Below are positions 51,528 to 63,929 of a stretch of 64,000 nt of DNA, piece by piece. A program made the translations under genes and the position numbers. Position 1 is the stretch's first letter; each line of letters begins with the position of its first letter. The notes under the pieces were generated by a model. It was not told the DNA's origin. It did not search any database and saw only the letters and a list, made by a program, of their open reading frames with translations. Source of the stretch: Macrobrachium rosenbergii. Its lineage: Eukaryota > Arthropoda > Malacostraca > Decapoda > Palaemonidae. The stretch lies in contig NC_089741.1 in NCBI RefSeq assembly GCF_040412425.1, forward strand, positions 36,587,027-36,651,026. The letters run 5' to 3'.

Positions 51528-53179
51528 CTATTTACCTGGAATGGGATGGAACGAGTGATTACTGTTAGAAATGTAAGGTTGAATTTCTGTCAGACAAGTG
51601 ATTTTTAACTTTACTGAAATATTGAGAGACGGAATTTGTCTTCAGCATCAGAACGCCGTGTACAAGTTTCATTGAATATTATTTCTTGTAATTACTCATT
51701 CATCCAAGGTTAACGTCAACGAGAATTTTCTTGTTTTGAGAGACGTCGTGGATATAAATAAATTTTGAGATCAGTCAAACTGTATACTCGTATCTGAATG
51801 TAAATGCATTTGTCTATTGTCTCTTCATTTTCTGTCTGCTCGGACCGTCTTGCGAAAAGAATATATTCATGAATTCCTGAATTTATTCTCTGTGGATTCG
51901 CATTTGCAAGAATACCAAAAGAAAACGATTGATTTACAAGATGGGGTTTGTAGTCAGACGAAAACGGTCAGTGAAGTTTACGTCAATTTCCACGTCTTTA
52001 TTGATCGAACGTGATCTAATTCCTATTCTCTATCATATTAAATCACACAATCAGTAAAATGATAAGATTTAAAAGAGAAAAATGAAGCAACGAAGTTCCT
52101 ATTCCTTATCATACTAAATCACACAATCAGTAAAATGATAAGTTTAAAAGTGGAAAGTGAAGCAATGAAGTTCCTATTACCTATCATACTGAATCACGCA
52201 AACAGTAAAATGATAAGATTAAAAGAGGAAAATAAAGCAATAAAGTTCCTATTCGATATCATACTAAATCACACAATCAGTAAAATGATAAGATTAAAAG
52301 AGAAAAATGAAGCAATGAATTTCCTATTCCCTATCATACTAAATCTCACAATCAGTAAAATTATAAGATTAAAAGAGGAAATTGAAGCAACGAAGTTCCT
52401 AGTCCCTATCATACTAAATCACACAATGGGTAAAATTATAAGATTAAAAGAGGAAAATGAAGGAATGAAGTTCCTGTCCTCTATCATACTAAATCACACA
52501 TTCAGTAAAATGATAAGATTAAAAGAGAAAAATGAAACAACGAAGTTCCTATTCCCTATCATGCTAAATCACACAATCAGTAAAATGATGAGAAAGAGAA
52601 AAATGAAGCAACGAAGACTCACGATCAAGTCTGGTATATCCCTTCTTGCCGAATCTGTGGGTGCCATAATTCGTGGCACCGAAGCGCTCTCTCCCGGGCC
52701 TCTTGCGGCGTGCGAGGTTGATGAACTGCCCGTCGACGGACGCCACCCCAAGCAGAACCACCAGCAGGAGCACAAATATCTGAAGGAGGGGGAGGAGGCG
52801 TGGTTTAATAAGGATAACTGATGGTGGAAAAACAGTGAAGTTTTTTTTTTTTATATTATTCCGGCAGATTTTTAATGTAATTTTATACTCCCTGACGGAG
52901 AAGCAGTGGAGTTGATTATTCTTGTAGAATTTCCATGTATTTTTATAATCCCTGATATAGAAGCAATACAGTTGCTTATGCTCTTCTAGTAGAATTTTAA
53001 AGAATTGATATTCTTCTTGTAAAATCTTAATATATTTTTAAGGACGTACATACTACGCTCTAAATTCTTTCCTACATTACTTCATACTACTGTTCATTTG
53101 TAATCTTACTTATTCTTAAAAAAAAAATAAATAAATAAAAAAGACTTTTAACACTCGTTCTTACCGCTCGGATATTCAT
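51528..53179 (-). CDS. Small secreted basic peptide, tandem copy 2 (59 residues)
   Basis: Coding exons: 53165-53179 (MNIRA, exon 53165-53215), 52623-52779 and 51528-51535 (completes Arg, then Lys and TAG). The signal peptide is IFVLLLVVLLGVASVDG. The mature part reads [17 protein letters not shown], then ATNYGTHRFGKKGYTRLDRK. It differs from copy 1 mainly at charged or small residues while INL-RRKRPG, TNYGTH, FGK and GY are kept. The internal RFGKK would allow cleavage and carboxy-terminal amidation if processed as a prohormone (inference). The leader exon is 54789 to about 54838. Exon 2 on this strand overlaps an unrelated plus-strand frame formed by the intronic repeat. Confidence 0.78.
52020..52612. 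repeat. ~63-bp minisatellite in intron 3 of peptide copy 2
   Basis: About nine units of GAAGTTCCTATTCCCTATCA, TACTAAATCACACAATCAG and TAAAATGATAAGATTAAAAG. Because 63 is a multiple of three, a plus-strand frame stays open for 228 codons. It ends close to the splice donor of exon 3. Confidence 0.95.
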
Positions 53180-53281
53180 GGTGTTGCCGGAGCCCGGGCG
53201 AGCTTCTCAGGCTACCTGGAAGAGAAGATGACAAATATTCCTTCAGTCAAATTTAATAGCTACGATACAAGAATTTCCCGT

Positions 53282-53588
53282 AGGAGGTTGGCGCCGTCAG
53301 TGCACCTCAGGCGGTGCACTGTAGGCATTACTGAGGCTCTGTGCAGCGTCCCTTCGGCCCACAGCTGCAACCCTTTCATTCCCTTTACTGTACCTCTTGG
53401 TTCATTTTCTTTTCCGTCTGTCTAACTTGCCACTTTCTCCTAACTGTTGATTCACAGTGCAACTGCTTTGAGGTTTTCCTCCTGTTACACCTTTCAGACC
53501 TGTCGACTATCAGTTTTCCTTTCAGCGTCGAATGACATCATAGGTCCCAACGCTTTGGCCTAAATTCTATATTCTATTCTTCTATTCC
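53282..53588 (+). repeat. Dispersed element A, intron 1 of peptide copy 2
   Basis: GCGGTGCACTGTAGGCATTA, CACAGCTGCAACCCTTTCAT, GAGGTTTTCCTCCTGTTACA and GGCCTAAATTCTATATTC. Confidence 0.9.
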
Positions 53589-54202
53589 GATACAAGAATT
53601 AGTATTATATTAGGTTATGAATGTGAGAAAATACAGAAAACTCGTAATGAATATAATGCGATGGTGTTCCTCAGTATGCACTGACCAATGCTGACACCTG
53701 TAATTAACAGGCAGGTAAGGCTAGAGTTCCCCAGGTAGCACTGAATCGGTTCGAGACCTTTTATCCTAAGTCCCACGTAAGGATATTGCCTTATACATCA
53801 TACCTTTCGATGCTTTCGGTAAATCCTAATAAGAGTGTTACGGGAAAAGGGTTTACTTTAAGAAAAAATCGGGCACAAATGATCGACAACACGCGAATGT
53901 CAAAATTATGTCATTTTTAATCATCAAAGTGGTACCAGCGACTATCTGCTCTGAATGAGAAGACTGACGACATGGATCTATCTGTCACGAGTCGTGCAGA
54001 ACATACGCGGTTGACCATAACTTTTGGGATCCTGTTTTAACTGCAGATGAACACTGCTTATTCGCGGATGAAAGTTTGGCGTAGTGTGGACAATCTCAAA
54101 TGGAAAAGCAATAAAGTTGTGTATATAATTTTTTTTAGAGAATTCCCGAAATTTAACGCTCTTCTGTCCTTCCCATTGTTTTTATATATACGACCACTTT
54201 TC

Positions 54203-54303
<101 letters not shown>

Positions 54304-54408
54304 TTTAATAAAGAATCGGAGAAGTTAAGAGGGCATTGTGGCTATTACAGTTACATACGTATGTGGTAAAAGTTACCAGTAGTTTCTGTACATACATATA
54401 CATGTACA

Positions 54409-54509
<101 letters not shown>

Positions 54510-54788
54510 GTCCTATATATGTATATATATGTATGTATGTATACACATTCATACATATATTTCTAATTACTAAAACATGAATAACCCTTTAATATCGAGC
54601 TCACCGTACCTCGGAAATAATCTGGACTCAAAGATATGTAATTCAGTATTGATGAGCTATGTGTGGCTTAGCAGTTGCAAGTACGAAAAATGTAATTTGT
54701 AAAATTGGCGACAAGATAAATATACAAAATCTCCTTCTACTGATAAACATATAAACTCTCCTTCTGCTGGTAAATAACAAGACCTCAC

Positions 54789-54872
54789 CTCGTAAGCAAG
54801 AAGTTCTTAGGCTGGCGAAGAGGACGTCAGGCTATCTGTACCTTTGTCAACACAGACCAATGCTTATATTGT
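54789..54872 (-). promoter_or_regulatory. Promoter and leader exon of peptide copy 2
   Basis: The minus strand carries AATATAAGCATTGG (TATAAGC at 54862-54868), then GGTACAGATAGCC at the expected start-site distance, and an exon ending GCTTACGAG at a GTGAGG donor (54783-54788). The TATA core and the upstream CTATCTGGCATC word match copy 1. Confidence 0.6.
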
Positions 54873-54879
54873 TGGTCAG

Positions 54880-55223
54880 CTCACAGATGCCAGATAGCCA
54901 TTCTCAATTCGATTTCTCACTTTTAGTCAAATTTCTTTCTCTTTCATGTGTCTGGCGACTTGCCCCTCCTCTCCAGATCGGAAAACCCGTTTCTGCCTCC
55001 ACCAGTGCCTTTTAGGCAAGGAGGGTCCCAGAAGTGGGCCTAGGTTTATGAAGTTTTTAGGACCTGTTGTCCCGAGTATTCGCGATTTTTTTCCTTATCG
55101 GGTTCTCGCGTTCTGTCACGATCTCCCGATGGTCTGCGCATATTTTCCATTGGTTTTAAGTGCTTGTTTATTTGTCATGGCGTATTTGTATATTTGCTTG
55201 TTTTGTTTTGTGCATGCACGACC

Positions 55224-55257
<34 letters not shown>

Positions 55258-55750
55258 CCCTCTTCACCTTTGCGTGATACTAATGGGCTTGCTGTGCCTT
55301 TAAAGTCAACGTGTTTTGTCCGTTCTCGAAGGCATCCGCCTTCGTCTCATGATTCGCTATAGACTTGTTTTTACGACTAGGATGGTCGTCGGAGAGATCT
55401 TACGCAGGTTTTGTTGCTATGTGGGCTTCGGGAGGGGGTTGATATGTGGGCTGGGGGTGAAGGAGGATGGGGGGAGGGGAAGGGAAGATATTATGTCTGA
55501 ATGGATGGATTTTATATACGTTCAACTTGCCGGCCGCAGTAGGATCGCATCTCAATTGTCCCTCTTCCAAATCATGGACTATTTTGGAGAAGCCTCTGGC
55601 GCCCACTCTCAGGCAAATTCTTTCCTGCTTATTTTTAACGTCTGAATTCGTGCGTCTCGGTTTGGTTTACTGTTCTCTCATGTTTATCTGTTTATTACAT
55701 TTTCGTTTAATTTGTCTTTTTCTGACGGCTGATTTCCCTTTAGATCCCTC
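54880..55750. other. Upstream flank of peptide copy 2, no gene recognised
   Basis: The first ~120 bp align with the flank of copy 1 at 47.57-47.67 kb (CTATCTGGCATC and AACGGGTTTT words on the minus strand). A 30-bp poly-T lies at 55227-55255. No supported exon. Confidence 0.5.
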
Positions 55751-55751
55751 T

Positions 55752-56145
55752 TCGTTTTAGTTTTCTGTAAGAGAAAACTATTGAGATGGCTATTTGTATG
55801 TCCGTCCGCACTTTTTCTGTCCGCCCTCAGACCTTAAAATGTACTGAGGCTAGAGGGCTGCAAATTGGTATGTTGATCATCCACCCTCTATTCATCAAAC
55901 ATACCAAATTGCAACCCTCGAGTCTCAGTAGTTTTTATTTTATTTAAGGTTAAATTTAGCCATGATCGTGCTTTTGGCACCGCTATAGTGCCAGCAACGC
56001 ATGGCACCACCGGGCCGTGGCTGAAAGTTTCATGGCCTGCGGCTGAGAGTTTCATGGGCCGTGGCTGAGAGTTTCATACAGCATTATACGCTGTACAGAA
56101 AACCCGACTGCACCTAAGAAAGTTCGGCGCATGTTTTGCTTGTTT
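55752..56145 (+). repeat. Multi-hairpin element C
   Basis: Starts GTTTTAGTTTTCTGTAAGAG and ends TTCGGCGCATGTTTTGCTTG. It has a short internal triplication of a GGCTGAGAGTTTCAT-like word near 56030-56080, and the ACCACCGAAAG hairpin is missing. Confidence 0.9.
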
Positions 56146-56237
56146 ATACTGTAGTCTGTCGACTTTGTCCATGAGGGTTTTCAGCTGTAGATCTTACAGA
56201 AAGGAAGAAAGAAAGTTGCCATGGGGTACCCCGTACC

Positions 56238-56257
56238 CTTTAGGTTAGGTTAGGTTA
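56238..56257. repeat. Interstitial (TTAGG)4
   Basis: Four perfect units of the arthropod telomere repeat; too short to mean a telomere. Confidence 0.7.
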
Positions 56258-56789
56258 GGATGCGTTTCATCAAGACAAAGAACGAATGGGGTGCTGGTAA
56301 CCACTCCCCTGACAGATTAGTTATTCTCCTCAGCTCGCCTTACAGCTATATATCCTTCAGACAACATATAATTTCATTACTTACAATAGATTCATATTTA
56401 TGTTCTCTTGTTTTGCACGTTAGCTCTTTTCTCTTTTTTTATTTCCTTCACAAGGTCGCATCTGTCTCGTCAATGGCGATCAAAAAAAAAAAAAACTGAC
56501 AATAATTGTTTCCTGTAACAGACAACGGTCATATGATAAGTCTCGTTTTCTTCTTCTTCTTCTTAATATTATTATTATCAGCAGCAGCAGTAGTAGTAGT
56601 AATAATAATATTATTTTCTGCCTTTTGTGTTCTTCATTGCCTCGTGTCATTAGTGTCCCTCAAGAGTCTTTTTCACCTCATTTTCCTCTAAACTTCCTCG
56701 TCGAGAACGAAACTCCTAAATGAAAAATACTTTAGACGAACTACAAAGAGACATTGCCTTAGAATGTGACCAGCAAGGACAAAATAACA

Positions 56790-58790
56790 TCCCTCTTTCA
56801 GTATTAGGCATGATTTACTAACAATAGTCATGATTTATCAACATTAGGCATGATTTACCAACAATAGTCATGTTTTATCAATATCAGGAATGATTTACCA
56901 ACGGTAGTCATGACTTATCAACATTAGGCATGATTTACTAACAATAGTCATGACTTATCAACATTAGGCATGATTTACTAACGATAGTTATGACTTATTA
57001 ACATTAGGCATGATTTACCAACAATAGTCATGTCTTATCAACATTAGACATGATTTACCAATAATAGTCTTGGTTTTTCAATATTAGGCATGATTTACCA
57101 ACAATAGTCATGATTTATCAAGAGTAGACACGATTTACCAACTATAGTCATGACTTATCAACAGTAGACACAATTTATCAACAAGTGTCACGACTTATCA
57201 ACAGTAGACACGACTCATTAAAAATAGTTACGACTTATCAACAGTAGACACGACTCATCAACATTACACATGGCTCATCTACAACAGTCACGACTTATTA
57301 ATTAACAAGACTCACGACTTATCAGCAATAGTTGGAACTTAACAATTGTTCCAAATTATCAAAAATAGTCACGACTTATCAACGTAAGTCACGACTTATC
57401 AAAAATAATTACGACTTATCAGCAATAGTTACAGCTTATTAACAGTCATGACTTATGAAGAGTAGTTACAGCTTACCAACAGTAGACACGACTCATCAAC
57501 CATAGTCATGACCCATCAATAGTAGGCACGACTCATCTCATCAGTAGTAGACACGACTCATCAACAATAGTCATGACTCATCAACAGTAGACACGACTCA
57601 TCAACAGTAGTGTGACACGACTCATCAACAATAGTCATGACTCATCAACAGTAGACATGACTCATCAACTATAGTCATGACTCATCAACAGTAGACACAA
57701 CTCATCAACAATAGTCATGACTCATCAACAGTAGACATGACTCATCAACAATAGTCATGACTCATCAACAATAGACATGACTCATCAACAGTAGACACGA
57801 CTCATCAACGATAGTCATGACTCATCAACAGTAGACACGAGTCATCAACAATAGTCATAAGTCATCAACAGTAGACACGACTCATCAACAATAGTCATAA
57901 GTCATCAACAGTAGACACGTCTCATCAACCATAGTCATGACTCATTAACAGCAGTCACGACTCATCAACAGTAGACACGACTCATCAGCGATAGTCATGA
58001 TTTATCAGCAGTAGCCACAACTCATCAACAATAGTCATGACTCATCAACAGTAGACACGACTCATCGATAGTCATGACTTATCAGCAGTAGACACAATTC
58101 ATCAACAATAGTCATGACTCATTAATAGTCATGACTCATCAACAGTAGTCATGACTCACCAAGAGTTGACACGACTCATTAACAATAGTCATGACTCATC
58201 AACAGTAGACACGACTCATCAACGATAGTCATGACTCATCAACAGTAGACACGACTCATCAACGATAGTCATGACTCATCAACGATAGTCATGACTCATT
58301 AACAGTAGACACGACTCATCAACGATAGTCATGACTCATCAACAGTATACGTGACTCATCAACAGTAGACACGACTCATCAACAATAGTCATGACTCATC
58401 AATAATAGTCATGACTCATCAGCAGTAGACACGACTCATTAACAATAGTCATAACTCATCAGCAGTAGACATGACTCATCAACAGTAGATACAATTTATC
58501 AACAATAGTCATAACTCATCAACAGTAGACACGACTCATCAACAATAGTCATAACTCATCAACAGTAGACACGACTCATCAACAGTAGTCATGACTCATC
58601 AACAGTAGACACGATGCATCAACAATAATCACATTAACAATAGTCACGACTTATCAACAATAGTCACAACTTATCAACACTTATCAACAAAAGTAACGAC
58701 CTGCCAACAATAACTACGACATATCATAAATTGCCATGAACAATCAGCTGTAGTCACGATAACAACAATAGTCATGACTCACCAGCGGTC
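56790..58790. repeat. 2-kb satellite-like array rich in TGACTCA
   Basis: About a hundred ~18-bp half-units of the type CATGACTCATCAACA[AG]TAG and CACGACTCATCAACAGTAGA. Left-hand units are diverged (CATGATTTACCAACAATAGT) and the centre is most homogeneous. The CATGACTCAT form contains TGACTCA; by eye there are about two dozen such sites. Lies between peptide copies 2 and 3. Confidence 0.95.
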
Positions 58791-59314
58791 GAGAATTATT
58801 ATCTACAATAATCAACAAACTCATCAGAAATGAAGTTCTTATTTTGAGTCTTCGACTGCTGTCTTCACAGAAATTTTTGTCTTTGTACTGGTGGCTTATC
58901 CCTGGCAATGTGTTTTTTCTTCTTTCATTTTTTACCTGTGGCTCCACGTCATTGCCCCAAATATTGGCATATTGTCACAGAAAGATTTTCCATTTTCTTT
59001 TGGTATTCGAAGTGTGCCGTTTGAGCTCATTTTTCCCAATCTGCCGCCTTGCTTTCTTCTGTATTCTCGATTCTTGAACCATCTTCATTTTGAAGGGAAG
59101 GGCGTCTCATCGCCAAAATTGGAGTTTAATGAGTTTTTTTCTAGCTAAGGCTCTGTGCCCTGTTTTTTTCAAGGTCAGTGTGAATGTCCTAACTTCTGCT
59201 GCGTCACGCATCGCAACAGCTCTGCCAAGAACTCTGTAGGGAGTTATTTCACTATGTAATTTCTACACTTTGTTCAAGGGTTCTAAGGATTCTGAGATCA
59301 TCATCATCTTAGAG

Positions 59315-59612
59315 GAATGGTTCTCAACCTGGGGGCGCGCCTCCCTAAGGGGGCGTCAGCAATTTCCAAGGGGGGCGCGAGCCCTAGGGAAAAATTAAAA
59401 ATTCTATAATTATACTCATTAATCTCTTGACAAGGGTCGCTAAGAAGAAGTGTCAAGTATATAATTCATTCCCAAAAGAATAAAAAAAAAACTTTTTTTT
59501 TTCATTTTCCTTTAAATCTGGAAGGGAATTTTACTCAGATGCAGGGGGGGACGTGGAGGGAAGGACCAACTCTTAGCGGGGGCGTGGTTAATAACGAGGT
59601 TAAGAACCACTG
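59315..59612 (+). mobile_element. hAT-type MITE with 8-bp target duplication
   Basis: Ends are GAATGGTTCTCAACCTGGGG and AGGTTAAGAACCACTG (inverted). Flanks carry the same 8 bp, TCTTAGAG (59307-59314 and 59613-59620). GC-rich ends, AT-rich middle, about 300 bp, no coding capacity. The 8-bp duplication and the GGTTCTCAACC terminus fit hAT non-autonomous elements. Confidence 0.85.
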
Positions 59613-59911
59613 TCTTAGAGGAATGGGCGTGTGGATCTTGACAATTCACTGACATTGAAGTATTTCTAAAGACGCGTTAGAATTAATAGCACAAGTCTGT
59701 TCAGTTCCCCTCAAATAAAAGGTAATGTATTTTTGCAAAATCGTTAGGATTCATTTCGAGTTCCTGCAGCAGTGAGAATGATCTGATGAGAGGTCTGAAA
59801 TTTTCGCAGTGCACCGTTGAAATTCTCCTTTTATCTCGGTCTCTCTTTAGACGAGGTTTTTTTTTTTTTTTAGATGCAGTTGACAGCTAAAATATTCGCT
59901 GGAGTCTTTAC

Positions 59912-60347
59912 ACTTTTAGTTTTCTGTAAAAGAAAACTATTGTGCCGGCTTTGTCTGTCCGTCCGCACTTTATTCTGTCCGCACATTTTTCTGTCTGCGC
60001 TTTTTCTGTCCGCCCTCACATCTTAAAAAAACTACTGAGGCTAGAGGGCTGCAAATTGGTATGTTGACCATCCACCCTTCAATCATCAAACATACCAAAT
60101 TGCAGCCTTCTAGCCTCAGAAGTTTTTTTTTTTTATTTAAGGTGAAAGTTAGCCATAATCGTGCCTCTGGCAACGATATAGGATAGGCCACCACCGGGCC
60201 GTGGTTAAAGTTTCATGGGCCGCGGCTCATACAGCATTATACCGAGACCACCGAAAGATAGGTCTATTTTCGGTGGCCTTGATTATACGCTGTAGCGGCT
60301 GAACAGAAAACTCGATTGCACCGAAGAAATTTGGGCGCATTTTTCGT
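59912..60347 (+). repeat. Multi-hairpin element C, longest copy
   Basis: Same blocks as 45.6-46.0 kb, with an extra duplicated CTGTCCGCACATTTTTCTG segment near 59975-60010 and complete ACCACCGAAAGATAG and CTCGATTGCACCGAAGAAAT hairpins. Confidence 0.9.
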
Positions 60348-60454
60348 TTATTCATTTATTTATTTTGCTGGTTGTTTATTTAAGCAACTTGGTCCAACAA
60401 ACTTTTAAGATGTGCCGAGTATCGGCAGATTTATTACCTTTTATTAGTTATTTC

Positions 60455-60770
60455 CCCCTGTAGGGAGATAGCGCCGTCAGTACACCTCACGGGTTGCACT
60501 GTAGGCATTACTAAAGGTTCTTTGCAGCGTGCCTTCGGCCCCTAGCTGCAGCCCCTTTCATTTGTTTTACTGTACCTCCATTCATGTTATCTTTCTTCCA
60601 TCTTGCTATCCAACCTCTCCTAACAATTATTTCGTAGTGCAACTGCAAGGTTCTCCTCCTGTTACACCTTTCAAACCCACTACTCTCAATTTCCTTTCCA
60701 GTGCTGAATGACTTCATAGGTCCCAATGGTTGGCCTTTGGCCTAAACTCTACATTCCATTCCGTTCCATA
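60455..60770 (+). repeat. Dispersed element A
   Basis: GGGTTGCACTGTAGGCATTA, CTAGCTGCAGCCCCTTTCAT, CTCCTCCTGTTACACCTTTC and TTGGCCTAAACTCTACATTC-like tail. Confidence 0.9.
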
Positions 60771-61308
60771 GTTCATTAGTTATTTTCTCGCGTAAAATAT
60801 TCAAGAATTTTATCTTGGTGTACTCCAATCTTCTCATTTGAAATATCTGACCATGAGAATGTAACAACCATTTGTAGAATATTTAGCATGTAGATCAGCT
60901 GGAATTCGTAATTCTGGGACTCAGTGTCTTTCATACAGATGATCCACTATTCCTGAATCATGATCAGTGAGTGACCTAGACTGCCTTAGGTCAATCTTCG
61001 ACAACCTTGACCAAGTGGTATTCGTGTGAAGAAAGACGTCAGTAATTTTCTATTTTATACTTAAATATATGTACACATTGTGACAGATATGGCAGGATGA
61101 TATTATATGACAGTCAAAATGCGGAGTACGACAGAAAATAATATACAAGTAATAACTTAAAAAAGAGATAAGACGTTACATAATGATGTCAATAAGATTA
61201 CCGAAGGTGAGGCTGAATTCCTCACACCTGGGAGAGGTGCGGAGGTATCCTCATCTCAAGCTCTTACCCTTATCGTAAGGTCCTTATCTATGGCTTCAGG
61301 ACTGGTAA

Positions 61309-63047
61309 CTATTTATCTGAAATTAGAGAAGAGAGAAGGATTATATTAGGGAATCTGGGCAAAGCCTGTGTTAAACAAGTGAGATTCATATTTGCATATT
61401 TGTGGAAAAAAAGCAAAGAATCAAACGGATTCTTTTCATTAGCAAAGATATTGTTAAAGGATTCGTTAATTAAAACTTATTATTACATTATATTCTTTCA
61501 AGATTTATGTCAGTGCACGTTTGGTGTGTTTAGCAATAGCATTAATATAAGCACAATATGGATTCATGATCCAGTGTTTGGTGTGCCTAATTATGTCTGT
61601 TCTGGCAATCGTGTGTAAAACAAAATTATATTTTTCTTGTGGATTCCTGCAGACCATCTTGTTGATTTGTTGTTACGTAAGTGAAAAATAATTCTTACAT
61701 CAGGGGGAAAAAAGATAGTGTGTTTACATGACTGAATTCCGGGTAGTTTAAAAGAGTCAGCTGCATTATATGATCGAATAACATGATCTAATTCCTATTA
61801 CCTATGTGATCGAACATGATCTAAATCCTGTTACCTATGTGATCGAACATGATGTAATTCGCTTTTTACCTGTGTGATCGAAAATAATCTAAATCATATT
61901 GCCTATGTGATCGAACGTGATGTAATTCCTCTTACCTATGTGATCGAACATAATCTGATTCCTACTGCCTATGTGATTGAGCATGGTCGAATTCCATTAC
62001 CTATGTGATTGAACATGAGCTAATTTCTGTCACCTGTGTGATCGAACATGGTCGAGTTCCTATTTCCCGTGTGATCGAGCATAATTCTAATGCCTGTTAC
62101 CTATGTGATCGAACATGATCTCAATCCTATTGCCTGTGTGATCGAGCATTATGTAATGGCTGTTACCTATGTGATCGAACATGATCTAATGTCTCTTACT
62201 TGTGTGATCGAACATGGCTGAATTCCAATTACCTATGTGATCGAAATTGACCTAATTCCTTTTACCTGTATGGTCGAACATGGTCGAATTCCTATTTCGT
62301 GTGTGATCGAACATAACTGCTTATTAATGAGCCTATGTGATCGAACATAATCTAATTCCTGTTGCCTATGTGATCGAACATAATCTAATTCCTGTTGCCT
62401 ATGTGATCGAAATAAATGCCTATTACCTATGTGATCGAGCATGATCTAATTCCTATAACTTATATTATCGAATTGGTATTACCTATGTAATCGAACATGG
62501 TCTGATTCCTATTGCCAAAGTGACTGAACTTGATCTCATTCCTATTACCTATGCGATCGAACGTGACCTCAATCCTTTTATTTATGTGATCGAACATTAT
62601 CCAGCTACCTTTGCCAATTATCCGAATGCATGCAGCCCTTAATTTGATAGATGAATAAGTGAACAAAAAAAAAAAACAAAAACAAAAGAAGACTTACAGT
62701 CATGTTTGTGGTATCCCGATTTGCCGAACGAATGAGTGCCGTAGTTCGTGGCACCCCACCGCCGTTCCCCGGGCCTCTTCCGGCGTTTCAGGTTAATGAT
62801 CTGCCCTTCGACGGACGCCATACCCAAAAGAACCACCAGCAGGAGGGCAAGTACCTGTAGTTTTAATACATTTTTTATCTATTTATTAATTTATTAACTT
62901 GTTTTTTTTTCTTTTTTTAATAAGTGAGATCTCTTCTTTCTGTATTTCCATTTAGCTCCTCTTACTTCTCCCTAATGAACACCATATTCTTTGGAAGCTT
63001 GAATTTCAAGTGGCCCCTGTGGTGGACTTGTTCCTTATGAAGCAGCA

Positions 63048-63128
<81 letters not shown>

Positions 63129-63374
63129 GGGGTCGTGGTGGGAATGTTGCGATTAAAATACCTGCATAAAAAAGGTATATTTTTCATATGTTTTCATTTC
63201 TTCCATGCATGTAATATAAACGAACGTTTAATTTTTCACTATTTTGGTCTCTGTTGGTTGGATACAGCCTGTAGGTCCACGCCAGCCCCCCTCCTTTCCC
63301 TTTCCTCGCCTTACGTTAAGGCATAGGCCCTGGCTGTCACAAGGCCGCCTCAATCTGAACCAATCAACACTCAG

Positions 63375-63427
<53 letters not shown>

Positions 63428-63461
63428 TGTTCTTACTTGTTCTTACTGCACGGATGTTCAT
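61309..63461 (-). CDS. Small secreted basic peptide, tandem copy 3 (59 residues)
   Basis: Coding exons: 63447-63461 (MNIRA, exon 63447-63500), 62698-62854 and 61309-61316 (completes Tyr, then Lys and TAG). The signal peptide is VLALLLVVLLGMASVEG. The mature part reads [17 protein letters not shown], then ATNYGTHSFGKSGYHKHDYK. Same exon lengths and phases as copy 2, so the gene structure is conserved while several mature-peptide positions differ (F/I, A/K, F/W, K/R/S, TRL/HKH). Its leader exon and promoter should lie beyond 64,000. Confidence 0.78.
61770..62600. repeat. ~32-bp minisatellite in intron 3 of peptide copy 3
   Basis: About 25 units of CCTATGTGATCGAACATGAT and CTAATTCCTATTA. A single unit-like stretch (GATCGAACGTGATCTAATTC, then CTATTCTCTATCATA) occurs at 52003-52035 in the same intron of copy 2, so the seed predates the gene duplication. 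Confidence 0.95.
62925..63127 (-). repeat. Dispersed element B with (AAT)n, intron 2 of peptide copy 3
   Basis: TTCTTTGGAAGCTTGAATTT, CCCCTGTGGTGGACTTGTTC, then about 26 AAT units. It sits in the same intron as the element B of copy 1 (45.03-45.19 kb). Confidence 0.9.
63381..63424. repeat. (CT)n microsatellite
   Basis: CT array close to the exon 2 donor of peptide copy 3. Confidence 0.95.
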
Positions 63462-63554
63462 GATGTCCTTCTGAAGATCCGGCTCGTTTATCTAAGCTGT
63501 CTGGAAGAAAAGAAAAAAAAAATATGGCAGTTTAGAAAATAAGTAATAGAAATT

Positions 63555-63880
63555 GGAATTGGAATTGGAATATAAAATTCAGGCCAAAGGCCAAGTGCTG
63601 GGGCCCATGAGGAGGCCAATCGGCGCTGAAAGTGATATTGAGAGTAAAGAAGGTTTGAAAGGTGTAACAGGAGGAAAACCTCAAAGCAGTTGCACTATGA
63701 AACAACTCTTAGACAGGGTGGAAAGTAAGATGGAAGAAAGAGAATGTGAACGGAGGTAAAGTAAAATGAATGAAAGGTTGCAGCTAGGGGCCGAAGGCAC
63801 GCTGCAAAGAACCTTAAGTAGTGCCTACAGTGCACCGCGTGAGGTGCAATGATGACACTAACCTCCCTACAGGGCTTTGA
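63555..63880 (-). repeat. Dispersed element A
   Basis: Reverse copy: GGCCAAAGGCCAAGTGCTGG, GTAACAGGAGGAAAACCTCA and TAGTGCCTACAGTGCACCGC. Confidence 0.9.
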
Positions 63881-63929
63881 AACATTAACCCCGAATAAAG
63901 GAAAAAAAAAATCTGATGGTAGATCCCCG

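Noticed and set aside
52135..52821. 228-codon plus-strand open frame with 21-residue repeats
   Set aside because: It is the 63-bp intronic minisatellite of peptide copy 2, whose length is a multiple of three, running into the antisense of the real exon 3. The peptide exon has splice sites and paralogues; this frame has neither.
55316..55760. Overlapping plus-strand frames of about 100 codons
   Set aside because: Two overlapping frames with no domain, unusual composition or splice support; one runs into element C.
56238..56257. Telomere or telomere-fusion site from TTAGG repeats
   Set aside because: Only four units, with ordinary gene-bearing DNA on both sides.
56790..58790. Possible CRISPR-like array
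   Set aside because: Units are contiguous tandem repeats with no unique spacers, in a eukaryotic genome.
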